From: Nostoc sp. JL34 | Lineage (GTDB): Bacteria; Cyanobacteriota; Cyanobacteriia; Cyanobacteriales; Nostocaceae | NCBI RefSeq assembly: GCF_017114945.1 | Contig: NZ_JABXKQ010000010.1 | Span: 1-35,367 of the forward strand | Direction of reading: 5' to 3' | Length of the DNA stretch: 35,367 bases | Shown here: positions 1 through 6,890 of the stretch, piece after piece | Numbering within the stretch: position 1 is the first letter of the stretch | Layout of the letters: the number at the start of each line of letters is the position of its first letter | Program-made: the position numbers and the translations under genes | The notes under the pieces: model-generated | The model's input: only the letters and a program-made list of their open reading frames with translations | Database searches by the model: none | What the model was told of the DNA's origin: nothing

Positions 1-8
1 GTTCAGCT

Positions 9-107
9 TTAGAGCCTGTTTAGTTCTTTTGTTCTAACAAAGTTGACATGCTCCCGACGGACTCCTTCAACTTTGCTGGCGACTTGAGCCGCTAAACGTA
101 CTTGCAT
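9..107 (-). CDS. Small 32-aa ORF coupled to the actin-like gene
   Basis: A 32-codon frame whose ATG lies one base past the TGA of the actin-like gene upstream of it on the same strand, so translational coupling is possible. The product is basic and polar and matches no family I know. Partner proteins of actin-type plasmid ATPases are often encoded just downstream, but this is too short for a complete ribbon-helix-helix protein. The frame contains a perfect 9-bp inverted repeat (CAAAGTTGA at 38-46, TCAACTTTG at 67-75) that could instead act as an RNA hairpin at the end of the operon. It may be a real small gene, a remnant or chance. Confidence 0.3.
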   Translation of the reverse strand: MQVRLAAQVASKVEGVRREHVNFVRTKELNRL

Positions 108-108
108 T

Positions 109-1041
109 TCACATAGCCAACAGTGCTTGAATGTTTGACAGTTGTGGATTAGCAGGAATGTAAAAGCCTTGCTTGGCACTCAGCTTTTGACGGACTAAAT
201 TTGCACATCCACCAATCAGCATCACGTTGGTAACATCTGCAAGATAGTCATTAGCAGCTGTAGAGATGCTGTCCATCAGATTGTTAAACCAGTTTTCTAA
301 CAACCCTGGAAAGACTGAGCTAAAATCATATTTACGTCCGTAAGTGAAAGAACCGTCAGCGATCGCGTCCATCATCTTAGCCACTTTAAAAGCAACGTTA
401 TCGCGCTTGGCGTAACTCTGCATCAAATCACTATTGATGATGTCGTTAGCCAGAGAGACACCGCCCACTTTGGGAATTGAGCGACGGGTGAGAACTTCCG
501 AGGATGGGGTGATGACGACATAATTAGTTGTGCCACCACCGATATCAATAGCGAGTGTGTCGCCATCCATGTCAAGCTTGCCGTTTCTGTAAGCATTAAT
601 TACAGCAACATCTGTCTCAAGGAAAAATTCAACGTTTTTGATTCGGTGTCTGTAGTTTGTGCCGTTGACGTTAATTTGATGCTCTGCAACTAGAGTCCGT
701 CTGATTGTGTCTTCGTGCCATTGAGAATGTTCTGGGACGAGAAACCGGACAACACCATCAAAATCCTGCCGCAATCCAGCCAAAGTGAACGGTTTAAAGA
801 ATTCTGGCAGGTCTTTACCCCTTTCTGCTGCGGTTTGTGAATTTTTCTGCTTAGTAGCGCGGTCTCCGAGGACTAAAACCTTATCATCAAGTTTGACAGA
901 GGGTGAATTATCAGTGTCCAAATCTCTGGCACTGGTGTAAGTCACATCTTGGAAGACTGAACGGATGACGCGAGGTTTTTCACCTTTGAGGGCGGTGATA
1001 CTGCTGTAGTTTCCGATATCTGCACAGTAAATATTGATCAC
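109..1041 (-). CDS. parM-like: Actin-like ATPase of ParM/StbA type (plasmid segregation)
   Basis: About 310 residues with the actin-fold signatures in order: phosphate-1 loop (A-D-I-G-N-Y near residue 8), phosphate-2 loop (I-D-I-G-G-G-T-T near 166) and an adenosine motif (L-I-G-G-C-A) near the C-terminus. Such proteins form filaments that push plasmid copies apart. The longest frame begins with TTG at 1047, only one base from AGGAG (1049-1053). The GTG at 1041 sits 7 bases after that Shine-Dalgarno and is the better start. Upstream and divergent are 9-bp repeats and a ribbon-helix-helix gene, together resembling a type II partition locus, although in classical parMRC the DNA-binding gene lies downstream of parM on the same strand. 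The family call is firm; the partition role is inferred from motifs and context. Confidence 0.85.
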   Translation of the reverse strand: MINIYCADIGNYSSITALKGEKPRVIRSVFQDVTYTSARDLDTDNSPSVKLDDKVLVLGDRATKQKNSQTAAERGKDLPEFFKPFTLAGLRQDFDGVVRFLVPEHSQWHEDTIRRTLVAEHQINVNGTNYRHRIKNVEFFLETDVAVINAYRNGKLDMDGDTLAIDIGGGTTNYVVITPSSEVLTRRSIPKVGGVSLANDIINSDLMQSYAKRDNVAFKVAKMMDAIADGSFTYGRKYDFSSVFPGLLENWFNNLMDSISTAANDYLADVTNVMLIGGCANLVRQKLSAKQGFYIPANPQLSNIQALLAM

Positions 1042-1270
1042 TTGCAATCTCCTGATAAAGCTAGTAGCAGCCGTTTTTGGCTGTTGCTAACTCTTAAAGA
1101 TAGTTATTGCGGTTGTTGTGATGTTTAGTTGCACTTCTACATAACCTATCTAAGTCAAGTCTTGCTCATGCTTGAGATTATGTTTACTCCAGAATTACTT
1201 ACGACCTTACGTTTTTAAATTCAGTTATGATGTGTTCGTTTTATATCCACTAAATGCAGTATAGCGGTTA

Positions 1271-1389
1271 ATGGATGTAATGGATGTAATGGATTAATTG
1301 GATGTCTTTATGTATTGCTTAACAAAACATAAGATTGTGATATAGCTAACAAACATACAAAAATGGATATATTGGATACATTGGAGGTT
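1271..1389. repeat. Two blocks of 9-bp direct repeats, candidate centromere/operator
   Basis: Four head-to-tail 9-mers occupy 1271-1306 (ATGGATGTA twice, ATGGATTAA, TTGGATGTC). After a 56-bp gap three more occupy 1363-1389 (ATGGATATA, TTGGATACA, TTGGAGGTT), the last merging with the Shine-Dalgarno of the ribbon-helix-helix gene. Consensus is about WTGGATRTA. They lie between the divergent actin-like and ribbon-helix-helix genes. Short direct repeats bound by ribbon-helix-helix proteins form the centromere and autoregulatory operator of many type II partition systems. The repeats are seen; the function is inferred. Confidence 0.6.
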
Positions 1390-1394
1390 AGAAC

Positions 1395-1562
1395 TTGAGT
1401 AAGAAAGAAAATGAAACAGTGGAACTAAGAGTTTTTGTACCTGGAGAATTAAGAAATCAATTTAAGGGTGTTTGCGCTACGCAAGGCCTTACTATGAGCC
1501 ATGTGATAACAGAATTAATGCAGAATTATGTTGAGCAACAGCGCGAAAATAAAGATAAATAA
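1395..1562 (+). CDS. Small ribbon-helix-helix (CopG/ParR-like) DNA-binding protein, TTG start
   Basis: A 55-residue frame starting at TTG, 8 bases after a strong GGAGG (1382-1386). The product has the shape of a ribbon-helix-helix protein: a short beta strand of alternating hydrophobics (V-E-L-R-V-F-V, about residues 9-15), a helix around L-R-N-Q-F-K, a turn, and a second helix starting T-M-S-H-V-I-T-E-L. It is too short and has the wrong start codon for simple ORF calling. It is divergent from the actin-like ATPase across 9-bp repeats, which suggests it is the ParR-like adaptor that binds the repeats and represses its own promoter. An ordinary CopG-type regulator or antitoxin is possible, but no toxin gene is next to it. 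Confidence 0.65.
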   Translation: MSKKENETVELRVFVPGELRNQFKGVCATQGLTMSHVITELMQNYVEQQRENKDK

Positions 1563-2770
1563 CTCGGTAGCAGCATGAGTAAGAAATTCTTAAAATTACT
1601 TAATATTTCTAGAAGGCTATCGAAAAAAGCGACCACTCCAGCTAAGGAGCGATCGCTGTTTGTATGTAATTGTTTAAATGTTCGCTTGAATGTTTGTAAG
1701 CCTACAAGACCAGACAGACAAATCTGTTTTTATACGGTCGAGTCGCTTTTCATGCTACTCTAGCGAGAGTAAGTCTGCATGTAAAACTGCAATTAGTCTT
1801 TACAAGGGAGGGAGTAACGACAAAAACACCATATTCAGATAGTCAAAATAAATGTGAGTCGTTGTAGAACGGTTTCGGTGCCATAAAGACTGGGGGGTCA
1901 AAACACCAAATTGTTCCAGACTAACGAGGACTCACCACTCGTGATTAACCAACTTATCGTACCTGTTCGTACCTGTTGCCAATATTAGCACACAGGGCGG
2001 GACACTTTATGCTTTTTTTGGACAAATAGTAAAAAAGCATCTACCGCTACAATTTATCCCAACTCTGAATTCAAGCGGAGTATTGGCAAAAGCTATTGAG
2101 CCAAAAATAATTTAGGGATGATTTGACGGCTAGATGCCTCGCAGAAGAGGATAGCGTCGTGGATAATGGATTTTTTCAATCAAAAACTGCACTTTTTTTT
2201 CTTAAAAAAATAATACAGAGGGCTGATTTCTGCTTTCTTTACTACCCAAAAGCTAGCGTCAGGTATCATACCAGTCGCTGGTCAAGTTGTGTCAAGTAGG
2301 TAAAAAAAGAAATCGGCTAGCTGCCCACACGCCAGACATACGTTTAGCGGTTAACGACTAACCGTCGATTATTAATAAACAATTTCAATGTAGCAATGTC
2401 TGGGTCATAAAGGCAAAATTAGTGCAACTTGAATCAGGTGGCATCAACCCTCTAAAACTAACTATGAGAGCTTCAGGCTAAGAATTACAGCCATTTTCAC
2501 AAGAAAATTAATTTTTGAGCAAATTGGAAAATTTTTGTTTGTAGCCGTTGGTGACATTTGATATAAACACCGCTAATGAACCTTCAAATGAGAGGGTAGG
2601 GGGGTAGGGTTTAAGAACCAAGAAGGGCTTAGGGTATTGGATGTTGGGTGTAGGAAAAGATTATCGATTACACCCTACGCCAAGACCCCAGACCACAAAA
2701 GATACACCCCGAACCTAAAAAGTGTGGGTAGCTCCGATGAACCAATCATCATCATCGGAGAGAGAAAAAG
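1563..2770. other. About 1.2 kb non-coding, origin-like region upstream of the Rep gene
   Basis: I find no convincing gene here. It holds an exact 10-bp tandem repeat CGTACCTGTT (1958-1967, 1968-1977), the palindrome GGTATCATACC (2272-2282), an inverted repeat CGGTTA-acgac-TAACCG (2348-2364), facing T and A tracts near 2193-2211, and an inverted repeat GGGTGTA/TACACCC (2646-2652, 2669-2675) just before the Rep leader. Clustered repeats and AT tracts upstream of a replication initiator suggest the origin and control region of this replicon. A 62-codon frame at 1575-1763 that includes a HIP1 site is not supported by composition or by a clear ribosome site. Confidence 0.45.
2732..2760 (+). promoter_or_regulatory. 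Leader hairpin covering the Shine-Dalgarno of the first Rep gene
   Basis: CTCCGATGA (2732-2740) pairs perfectly with TCATCGGAG (2752-2760) across an 11-nt loop. The right arm includes the start of the ribosome site (GGAGAG, 2757-2762) used by the ATG at 2771. In mRNA the hairpin would partly hide the Shine-Dalgarno, giving a means of translational control of replication initiator level. Pairing is seen; regulation is inferred. Confidence 0.5.
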
Positions 2771-4927
2771 ATGGCAAAAGCCAAAGCAAACACAGCAGCA
2801 CAACCTACCCTAGAGCCATTAGATCAACTAGGACAAAGGTTTCTAGAATACTTCCATCACGGCTGGGGATTCATCTACGCCCCCACCCCAAAAAGTGGTG
2901 AACGCCCACAGTGGCAAACAGAAACCCGCTACCCCTTACAGCCGCGTAACCTGTGGCAACAATACTTAAACCCCGATGTCTTAATAGGACTGCGGTTTAC
3001 CAAACAAACCAACTACCTACTAATAGACCTAGACAGAAAAAGCCAGCTACACCCATCAAACAGCCAAATAAAATACCGACAGCTACTAGCCAGCCTAGAA
3101 GAAATCGGCTTATGCAGACCAATACCTATACAATCAAGCGATAGTGGCGGACTGCATATATATTATTTCCTAGAAGAAAAACAACATTCCTACACCCTAG
3201 CTTGTGCCATCCAGCAGACCCTAGAAGCAGCAGGCTTCAAAATCAAAGGAGGAGAACTAGAAATATTCCCCAACTGTAAAGTGTACAGCAAAGGCAGCCC
3301 CAGTAACTTCAACGCCCATCGCTTACCCTTACAGACAGGCTCATACATACTCGATGATTGCCTAGAACCGTGGTCAGACGACATCGAAGACTTCCTCAAC
3401 GCCGCCGACTGGTCAGCAAAAGGGCAAGACTATGAAGCATTAGCCCAAGCACTAGTCCGAGCCAACAGCAAAAAAATTATAAAATTCCCCTACCGTCAGC
3501 GCAGTGCAGCCGAGCAATGGAAGCAAGACCTAGAACAACGCATCTCTGAAGGATGGACAGGAAACGGACAGACCAACGAACTGCTCAAAGATATAGCGTG
3601 TTACGGCATAGTCTTTCGCCAATTAAGCGGACAGACACTAGTAGATCATATAGTGATCACAGCCTGCCAATCCCCTGGTTATGTAAACTGGTGTCGCCAT
3701 CAACACGAAATCGAACAACGAGCCAAAGAATGGGCAAGGTGCTGTGAAGGATTTTACACCCCGTACCCAGGCACACCGCAACGGGTAAACAGTTATAAAG
3801 AACAATTTGGCAGAGTAGATGACAATAAAATCATCAACCTGCACCCTAACGAACAACGTCAGCAAGAGACAATAGAGCGGATTCGTTCGATTGTCGCACA
3901 GTTACAACAAACTCTAACATTTCCAGAACGGACAAGCGATCGCGCTCTAGCAATAATCGCCGCATCCAAAGCCCAGTATGGCAAAGGAGTAAGTCAGACA
4001 ACCCTGCACAAAGCAATATACCTACCCCTATGGCATCCTGACCATCAAGAAAAAAATGCATCAAAACAGCCTGTAAATGACCTTCTAGACAGCAACTCAG
4101 CGATTTTATCTCCTGAAAAATATCCCCAAATACCAGATCCGTGGTTAGAAGAATCACAGTCTGAAACCCATATAAAACAAAGAATACAGCCACAAACAGC
4201 AAAAATTTACACACTCCCCCCATATATGAAGGTTTTGTACTTGAGTTCAGCTAAAGCGTTGCCGTCAGCAACGCAAGAAGCTGAACTTAATCAAATTCAA
4301 GAATCTTCTCCCAGTTTTAATTCTTCAGATCCTAGTTCTAATTATTCAGAAATTTCAAATTTTATTAATCATAAGCAAAACCTATACCAACCTTTCCGAA
4401 GCGAATCGTTTGATGACAATAAGCAAGACTTATCAAATGAGGAAACAATTACTGAGTTAGGTATTTCAGACGTAGTAACCACTGCTCATAGTGATGTTGA
4501 TAGTAGCTGTGAGAACACTTTAGAGGGTGAACATACCTCAGAAGCCGAACCCTCTGTACCAGTTTCTATACCAACTACTACACATCCGAAATTCGGGTGT
4601 GTAGATTCACCACCCATTCCTGTAGAAGCGGATGATCCACTTGAACAGCAAACTTTTAGCCCAGATGATTACCGTCAGGCAATCAGACTGAAACTTCAGG
4701 CAACTGCTCAAGCACGTCATTGGCTGAAATTATACTGCACTATAGAAAACTTATCCTTCCTGCCCCAGGAGCGAATCAAACTAGAAAAGGTGGCCATACG
4801 TCTGCTAATGCTAGAATCGCCGTCGCTGATTTTACAACAGGAAGCGCAGGAATGGCTGGCAAGTAACCCCTCTGCCCTAGAGATGGCAGAGCGTTTGAAA
4901 CAAAGCAAACATGGCTACAGGCTATAG
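2771..4927 (+). CDS. Plasmid replication protein with N-terminal archaeo-eukaryotic-type primase (AEP) domain
   Basis: 718 residues. The N-terminal 200 carry AEP/prim-pol features: L-L-I-D-L-D at about 83-88 (first acidic metal motif), S-G-G-L-H-I-Y at about 125-131 (S-x-H motif), and G-E-L-E-I-F-P near 161-167 followed by a basic segment. The middle is helical and probably binds DNA. Residues about 430-620 are a low-complexity Ser/Glu/Asn-rich linker with no recognised domain, and the last 100 are helical. No helicase Walker motif is visible, so unloading the helicase would need another protein. Its position next to an origin-like region and a partition locus fits a replicon-specific primase/initiator. 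The coding segment contains GCGTTGC-cgtca-GCAACGC at 4258-4276. Start is ATG 2771 with GGAGAG upstream, partly inside a hairpin. Confidence 0.7.
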   Translation: MAKAKANTAAQPTLEPLDQLGQRFLEYFHHGWGFIYAPTPKSGERPQWQTETRYPLQPRNLWQQYLNPDVLIGLRFTKQTNYLLIDLDRKSQLHPSNSQIKYRQLLASLEEIGLCRPIPIQSSDSGGLHIYYFLEEKQHSYTLACAIQQTLEAAGFKIKGGELEIFPNCKVYSKGSPSNFNAHRLPLQTGSYILDDCLEPWSDDIEDFLNAADWSAKGQDYEALAQALVRANSKKIIKFPYRQRSAAEQWKQDLEQRISEGWTGNGQTNELLKDIACYGIVFRQLSGQTLVDHIVITACQSPGYVNWCRHQHEIEQRAKEWARCCEGFYTPYPGTPQRVNSYKEQFGRVDDNKIINLHPNEQRQQETIERIRSIVAQLQQTLTFPERTSDRALAIIAASKAQYGKGVSQTTLHKAIYLPLWHPDHQEKNASKQPVNDLLDSNSAILSPEKYPQIPDPWLEESQSETHIKQRIQPQTAKIYTLPPYMKVLYLSSAKALPSATQEAELNQIQESSPSFNSSDPSSNYSEISNFINHKQNLYQPFRSESFDDNKQDLSNEETITELGISDVVTTAHSDVDSSCENTLEGEHTSEAEPSVPVSIPTTTHPKFGCVDSPPIPVEADDPLEQQTFSPDDYRQAIRLKLQATAQARHWLKLYCTIENLSFLPQERIKLEKVAIRLLMLESPSLILQQEAQEWLASNPSALEMAERLKQSKHGYRL

Positions 4928-4985
4928 AATTTGCGATCGTGCAGGCTTTTGATTAAAAATGATTGACTTAGCTGCAAAAACTCAA

Positions 4986-5009
4986 TAAAAACCCCACAAG
5001 GAAGTGGGG
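4986..5009 (-). terminator. Hairpin plus T-run, terminator-like on the minus strand
   Basis: On the minus strand CCCCAC-ttcctt-GTGGGG is followed directly by TTTTTATT, the form of an intrinsic terminator. On the plus strand the stem lies 60 bases after the Rep stop but is followed by AAATT, a weaker fit. No minus-strand gene is seen immediately to its right, so it could end antisense transcription or be bidirectional. Confidence 0.4.
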
Positions 5010-5330
5010 AAATTAGAACCTGGATATATAGGACAAATGTACTATATACGGAGATACAAAGCAAGTTTTTTGCAGTGTTTTTTTTCTCTAAACGTAGTAT
5101 TACGGAAAATTTTACTCAATCGGCATTAAGATAAAGCCTTTAAATTTTTGTATCTATGAACCATTTTTATAAAAAATTAACAAAAAGAAATTGCCCCATT
5201 CTGAATAAACAAGAGCATAAAAGCGGTTAAAGATGTCTAACAATGCAACCATAGGTGCGCTGTTGTGACTAATTCTAGCTTTTATCGCATTTTAGTCCCA
5301 AAAAAGATAATTATGTCCCAAAAATGGGCA

Positions 5331-5365
5331 TTATGGCATCAAAATAACTGGTTTTGATGCCATAA
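5331..5365. repeat. Perfect inverted repeat with 14-bp arms
   Basis: TTATGGCATCAAAA (5331-5344) and TTTTGATGCCATAA (5352-5365) pair perfectly around a 7-base loop. Its first 11 bases (TTATGGCATCA) recur at 5636-5646, across the left edge of the 282-bp element. It could be an operator, a hairpin or a remnant of element termini. Confidence 0.5.
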
Positions 5366-5639
5366 ATAGATATTCAACACTCAAAAAAACAATATTTGTC
5401 CTCATTTAATGAGGTTTTCTAAAAATGGATAAAGAAAGTTGTAAGAAAATTTATTTTTGTAAAAATAACAATAAATAAGGAATTTTGAATAATTCTGCAT
5501 AAGTAAAATATTTTGTCAACTATTCATAGTAATAAAAATCTTGCTAAAGTCTGGTTTAATAGTAAAAAAATATAGATAAATTTGAATTAAATTTACAAAA
5601 ATGGTTTGGTTTTAGTTAGTTGCACTAGAGTTTTTTTAT

Positions 5640-5921
5640 GGCATCACTGTGCCAAAACGGGAAAATTGTACTCTAAGGAACTGATGCTAACCTCAACGCT
5701 ATAAAAATTATTTGTTTTGAGCAAATGGCATACCTGCATTTATCACTTTTGACTCGAATTAGTCTTGGGAGATGGTGCAGAGTATTGGTAGTACTCTGCA
5801 CCAATCAATTGAGGGTAAACAGCCGCTCACGGGTGCTGTAGAAAACCGAGGGGCTAAGATGCTTGCTGGACAAGGCTTTTAGCCTTAGCGTACAATTTTC
5901 CCGTTTTGGCACGGTGATGCC
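5640..5921. mobile_element. 282-bp MITE-like element, copy 1
   Basis: A 282-bp unit that recurs, as far as I can align, without any difference at 31972-32253 in the same orientation. Its ends form inverted repeats of about 38 bp with two mismatches: the left begins GGCATCACTGTGCCAAAACG, the right (reverse complement) GGCATCACCGTGCCAAAACG. An internal perfect 11-bp inverted repeat GGTGCAGAGTA/TACTCTGCACC lies at 5774-5784 and 5792-5802. It has no coding capacity, so it would be a non-autonomous element needing a transposase from elsewhere. The right edge is fused to a TPR-coding fragment. The two bases flanking each side here are both AT, too short to call a target duplication. Confidence 0.8.
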
Positions 5922-6266
5922 ATGTACAATCAGGCTGTTACTTTTGCTGATGACAACCACTATACTCAAATTAAAGCTAGGGCTTTAACTGGTCTGGCAG
6001 AACTTTATCGAGAACAGCAAGAATTTGAAACTGCATTTTCTTATAATTCAAAAGCGATAGTTCTGCTGGATAAAATAGGTGCTAAATGTGACCTTGCTGA
6101 AGCTTACTATCAATTAGGATTGACTTATCAGAAAATGGAAGAGTTAGAAAACAGTAAGGAAAATTTTGATAAAGCGATTCGACTATTTAGAGAAATAGAA
6201 GCACCCAAGCAAATTGAGAAGGTAAGACGTGCGAAGGAAAATGGTGGAAGTAATCAGATAGAGTGA
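5922..6266 (+). pseudogene. C-terminal TPR fragment of a STAND (NB-ARC/TPR) protein, 5' end lost at the element
   Basis: 114 codons with at least two tetratricopeptide units (A-Y-Y-Q-L-G-L-T-Y-Q and similar), ending in a segment typical of the C-terminus of cyanobacterial HTH-NB-ARC-TPR proteins (A-P-K-Q-I-E-K-V-R-R). The apparent ATG is the first base triplet after the 282-bp element, so it is a junction product and no natural ribosome site precedes it. The matching N-terminal half (LuxR-type HTH plus NB-ARC) is at 31185-31971 and ends at the other copy of the element. About 400 residues expected between NB-ARC and the terminal TPRs are in neither piece, so a deletion also occurred. Confidence 0.7.
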
Positions 6267-6347
6267 AATGAAATACAAGATTTCTCGTCATGCTCAACAA
6301 AAAAGGAACTAGGTAGCGAAAAATTTTTATTTAATGTCATGTGTTTA

Positions 6348-6560
6348 TTAGCGACAAAATAACCAAACAGTAATTATATATCCTGCCATCATTCCCTGAC
6401 TTAGACCACTCAGGTTAGGATTTGAGAAACTTGGGTCAGTTTTAAGCGTCCATTTATACCACAGCCAACCAAGAAAAAAACCAGCACTAGAACCAAGTAA
6501 AGCAACAATAAATGAGCGCAAAAATGTTAATAAACTGTACTTAAAATTTTTCAAACGCAC
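6348..6560 (-). CDS. Small two-span membrane protein
   Basis: 70 residues with two hydrophobic segments (about 17-35 and 56-69) and a basic N-terminus. It starts at GTG; the nearest purine-rich site (AAAGG) directly touches the start, so the start is uncertain. It is last in a minus-strand run after the helicase and another small membrane protein, 71 bp downstream of the latter. The two share the pattern of a hydrophobic stretch containing G-x-x-L-G-W, so they may be related. No family is recognised; holin-like or helicase-linked roles are only possibilities. Confidence 0.5.
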   Translation of the reverse strand: MRLKNFKYSLLTFLRSFIVALLGSSAGFFLGWLWYKWTLKTDPSFSNPNLSGLSQGMMAGYIITVWLFCR

Positions 6561-6631
6561 CTTTAACGCTACCTGTGTTCGTCTGCCCTACATACTGTCC
6601 ATGTACAGGTATTGATTATTGGCGATTTACT

Positions 6632-6853
6632 TTAGAATCTTGACCCGCAAAGAGACTGAAGTTGAACTTCCGGCAAGTTCCGATTCTTTTCCCGACAAAC
6701 TAACACATCAGTTAACCGTCGTTCAGCATAGAACTGATGAGCTATCCAACCCAAGGGAAGACCAGCCAATAGTCCAACAATTAACCCAATTATCAAGCTA
6801 GAAACAAGATTCTTTCTAGTGATAGTATTCTGCTGCTCTACTCTTGCTGACAT
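6632..6853 (-). CDS. Small single-span membrane protein
   Basis: 73 residues with one strong transmembrane segment (about 17-40) and a basic cytoplasmic C-terminal part. The longer frame opens at 6946, but ATG 6853 has a strong GGAGGGG a few bases upstream and is the start used here. It begins 37 bp after the stop of the SF1 helicase gene, so the two are probably cotranscribed. No known family. Confidence 0.6.
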   Translation of the reverse strand: MSARVEQQNTITRKNLVSSLIIGLIVGLLAGLPLGWIAHQFYAERRLTDVLVCREKNRNLPEVQLQSLCGSRF

Positions 6854-6890
6854 AATTCCCCTCCAAATGAATAAAATGCCTTTATTACAA

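Larger units (their letters stand above)
4928..5639. other. AT-rich intergenic region before the 282-bp element
   Basis: No gene is apparent in about 710 bases. It contains a terminator-like hairpin (4986-5009), a 14-bp-arm palindrome (5331-5365), two GTCCCAAAAA direct repeats near 5296 and 5325, and a small perfect inverted repeat CCTCATT-t-AATGAGG (5400-5414) followed by TTTT. The rest is very AT-rich. Confidence 0.5.

Noticed and set aside
1575..1763. 62-codon frame after the ribbon-helix-helix gene
   Set aside because: Contains a HIP1 octamer and a lysine/cysteine-rich composition with no domain; no clear ribosome site; lies in repeat-bearing origin-like DNA.
5638..5923. Target-site duplication AT around element copy 1
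   Set aside because: Two bases match by chance once in 16, and copy 2 has no matching pair.
5922..6266. Complete small TPR gene
   Set aside because: Its ATG is created at the element junction and the protein looks like the end of a long STAND protein.
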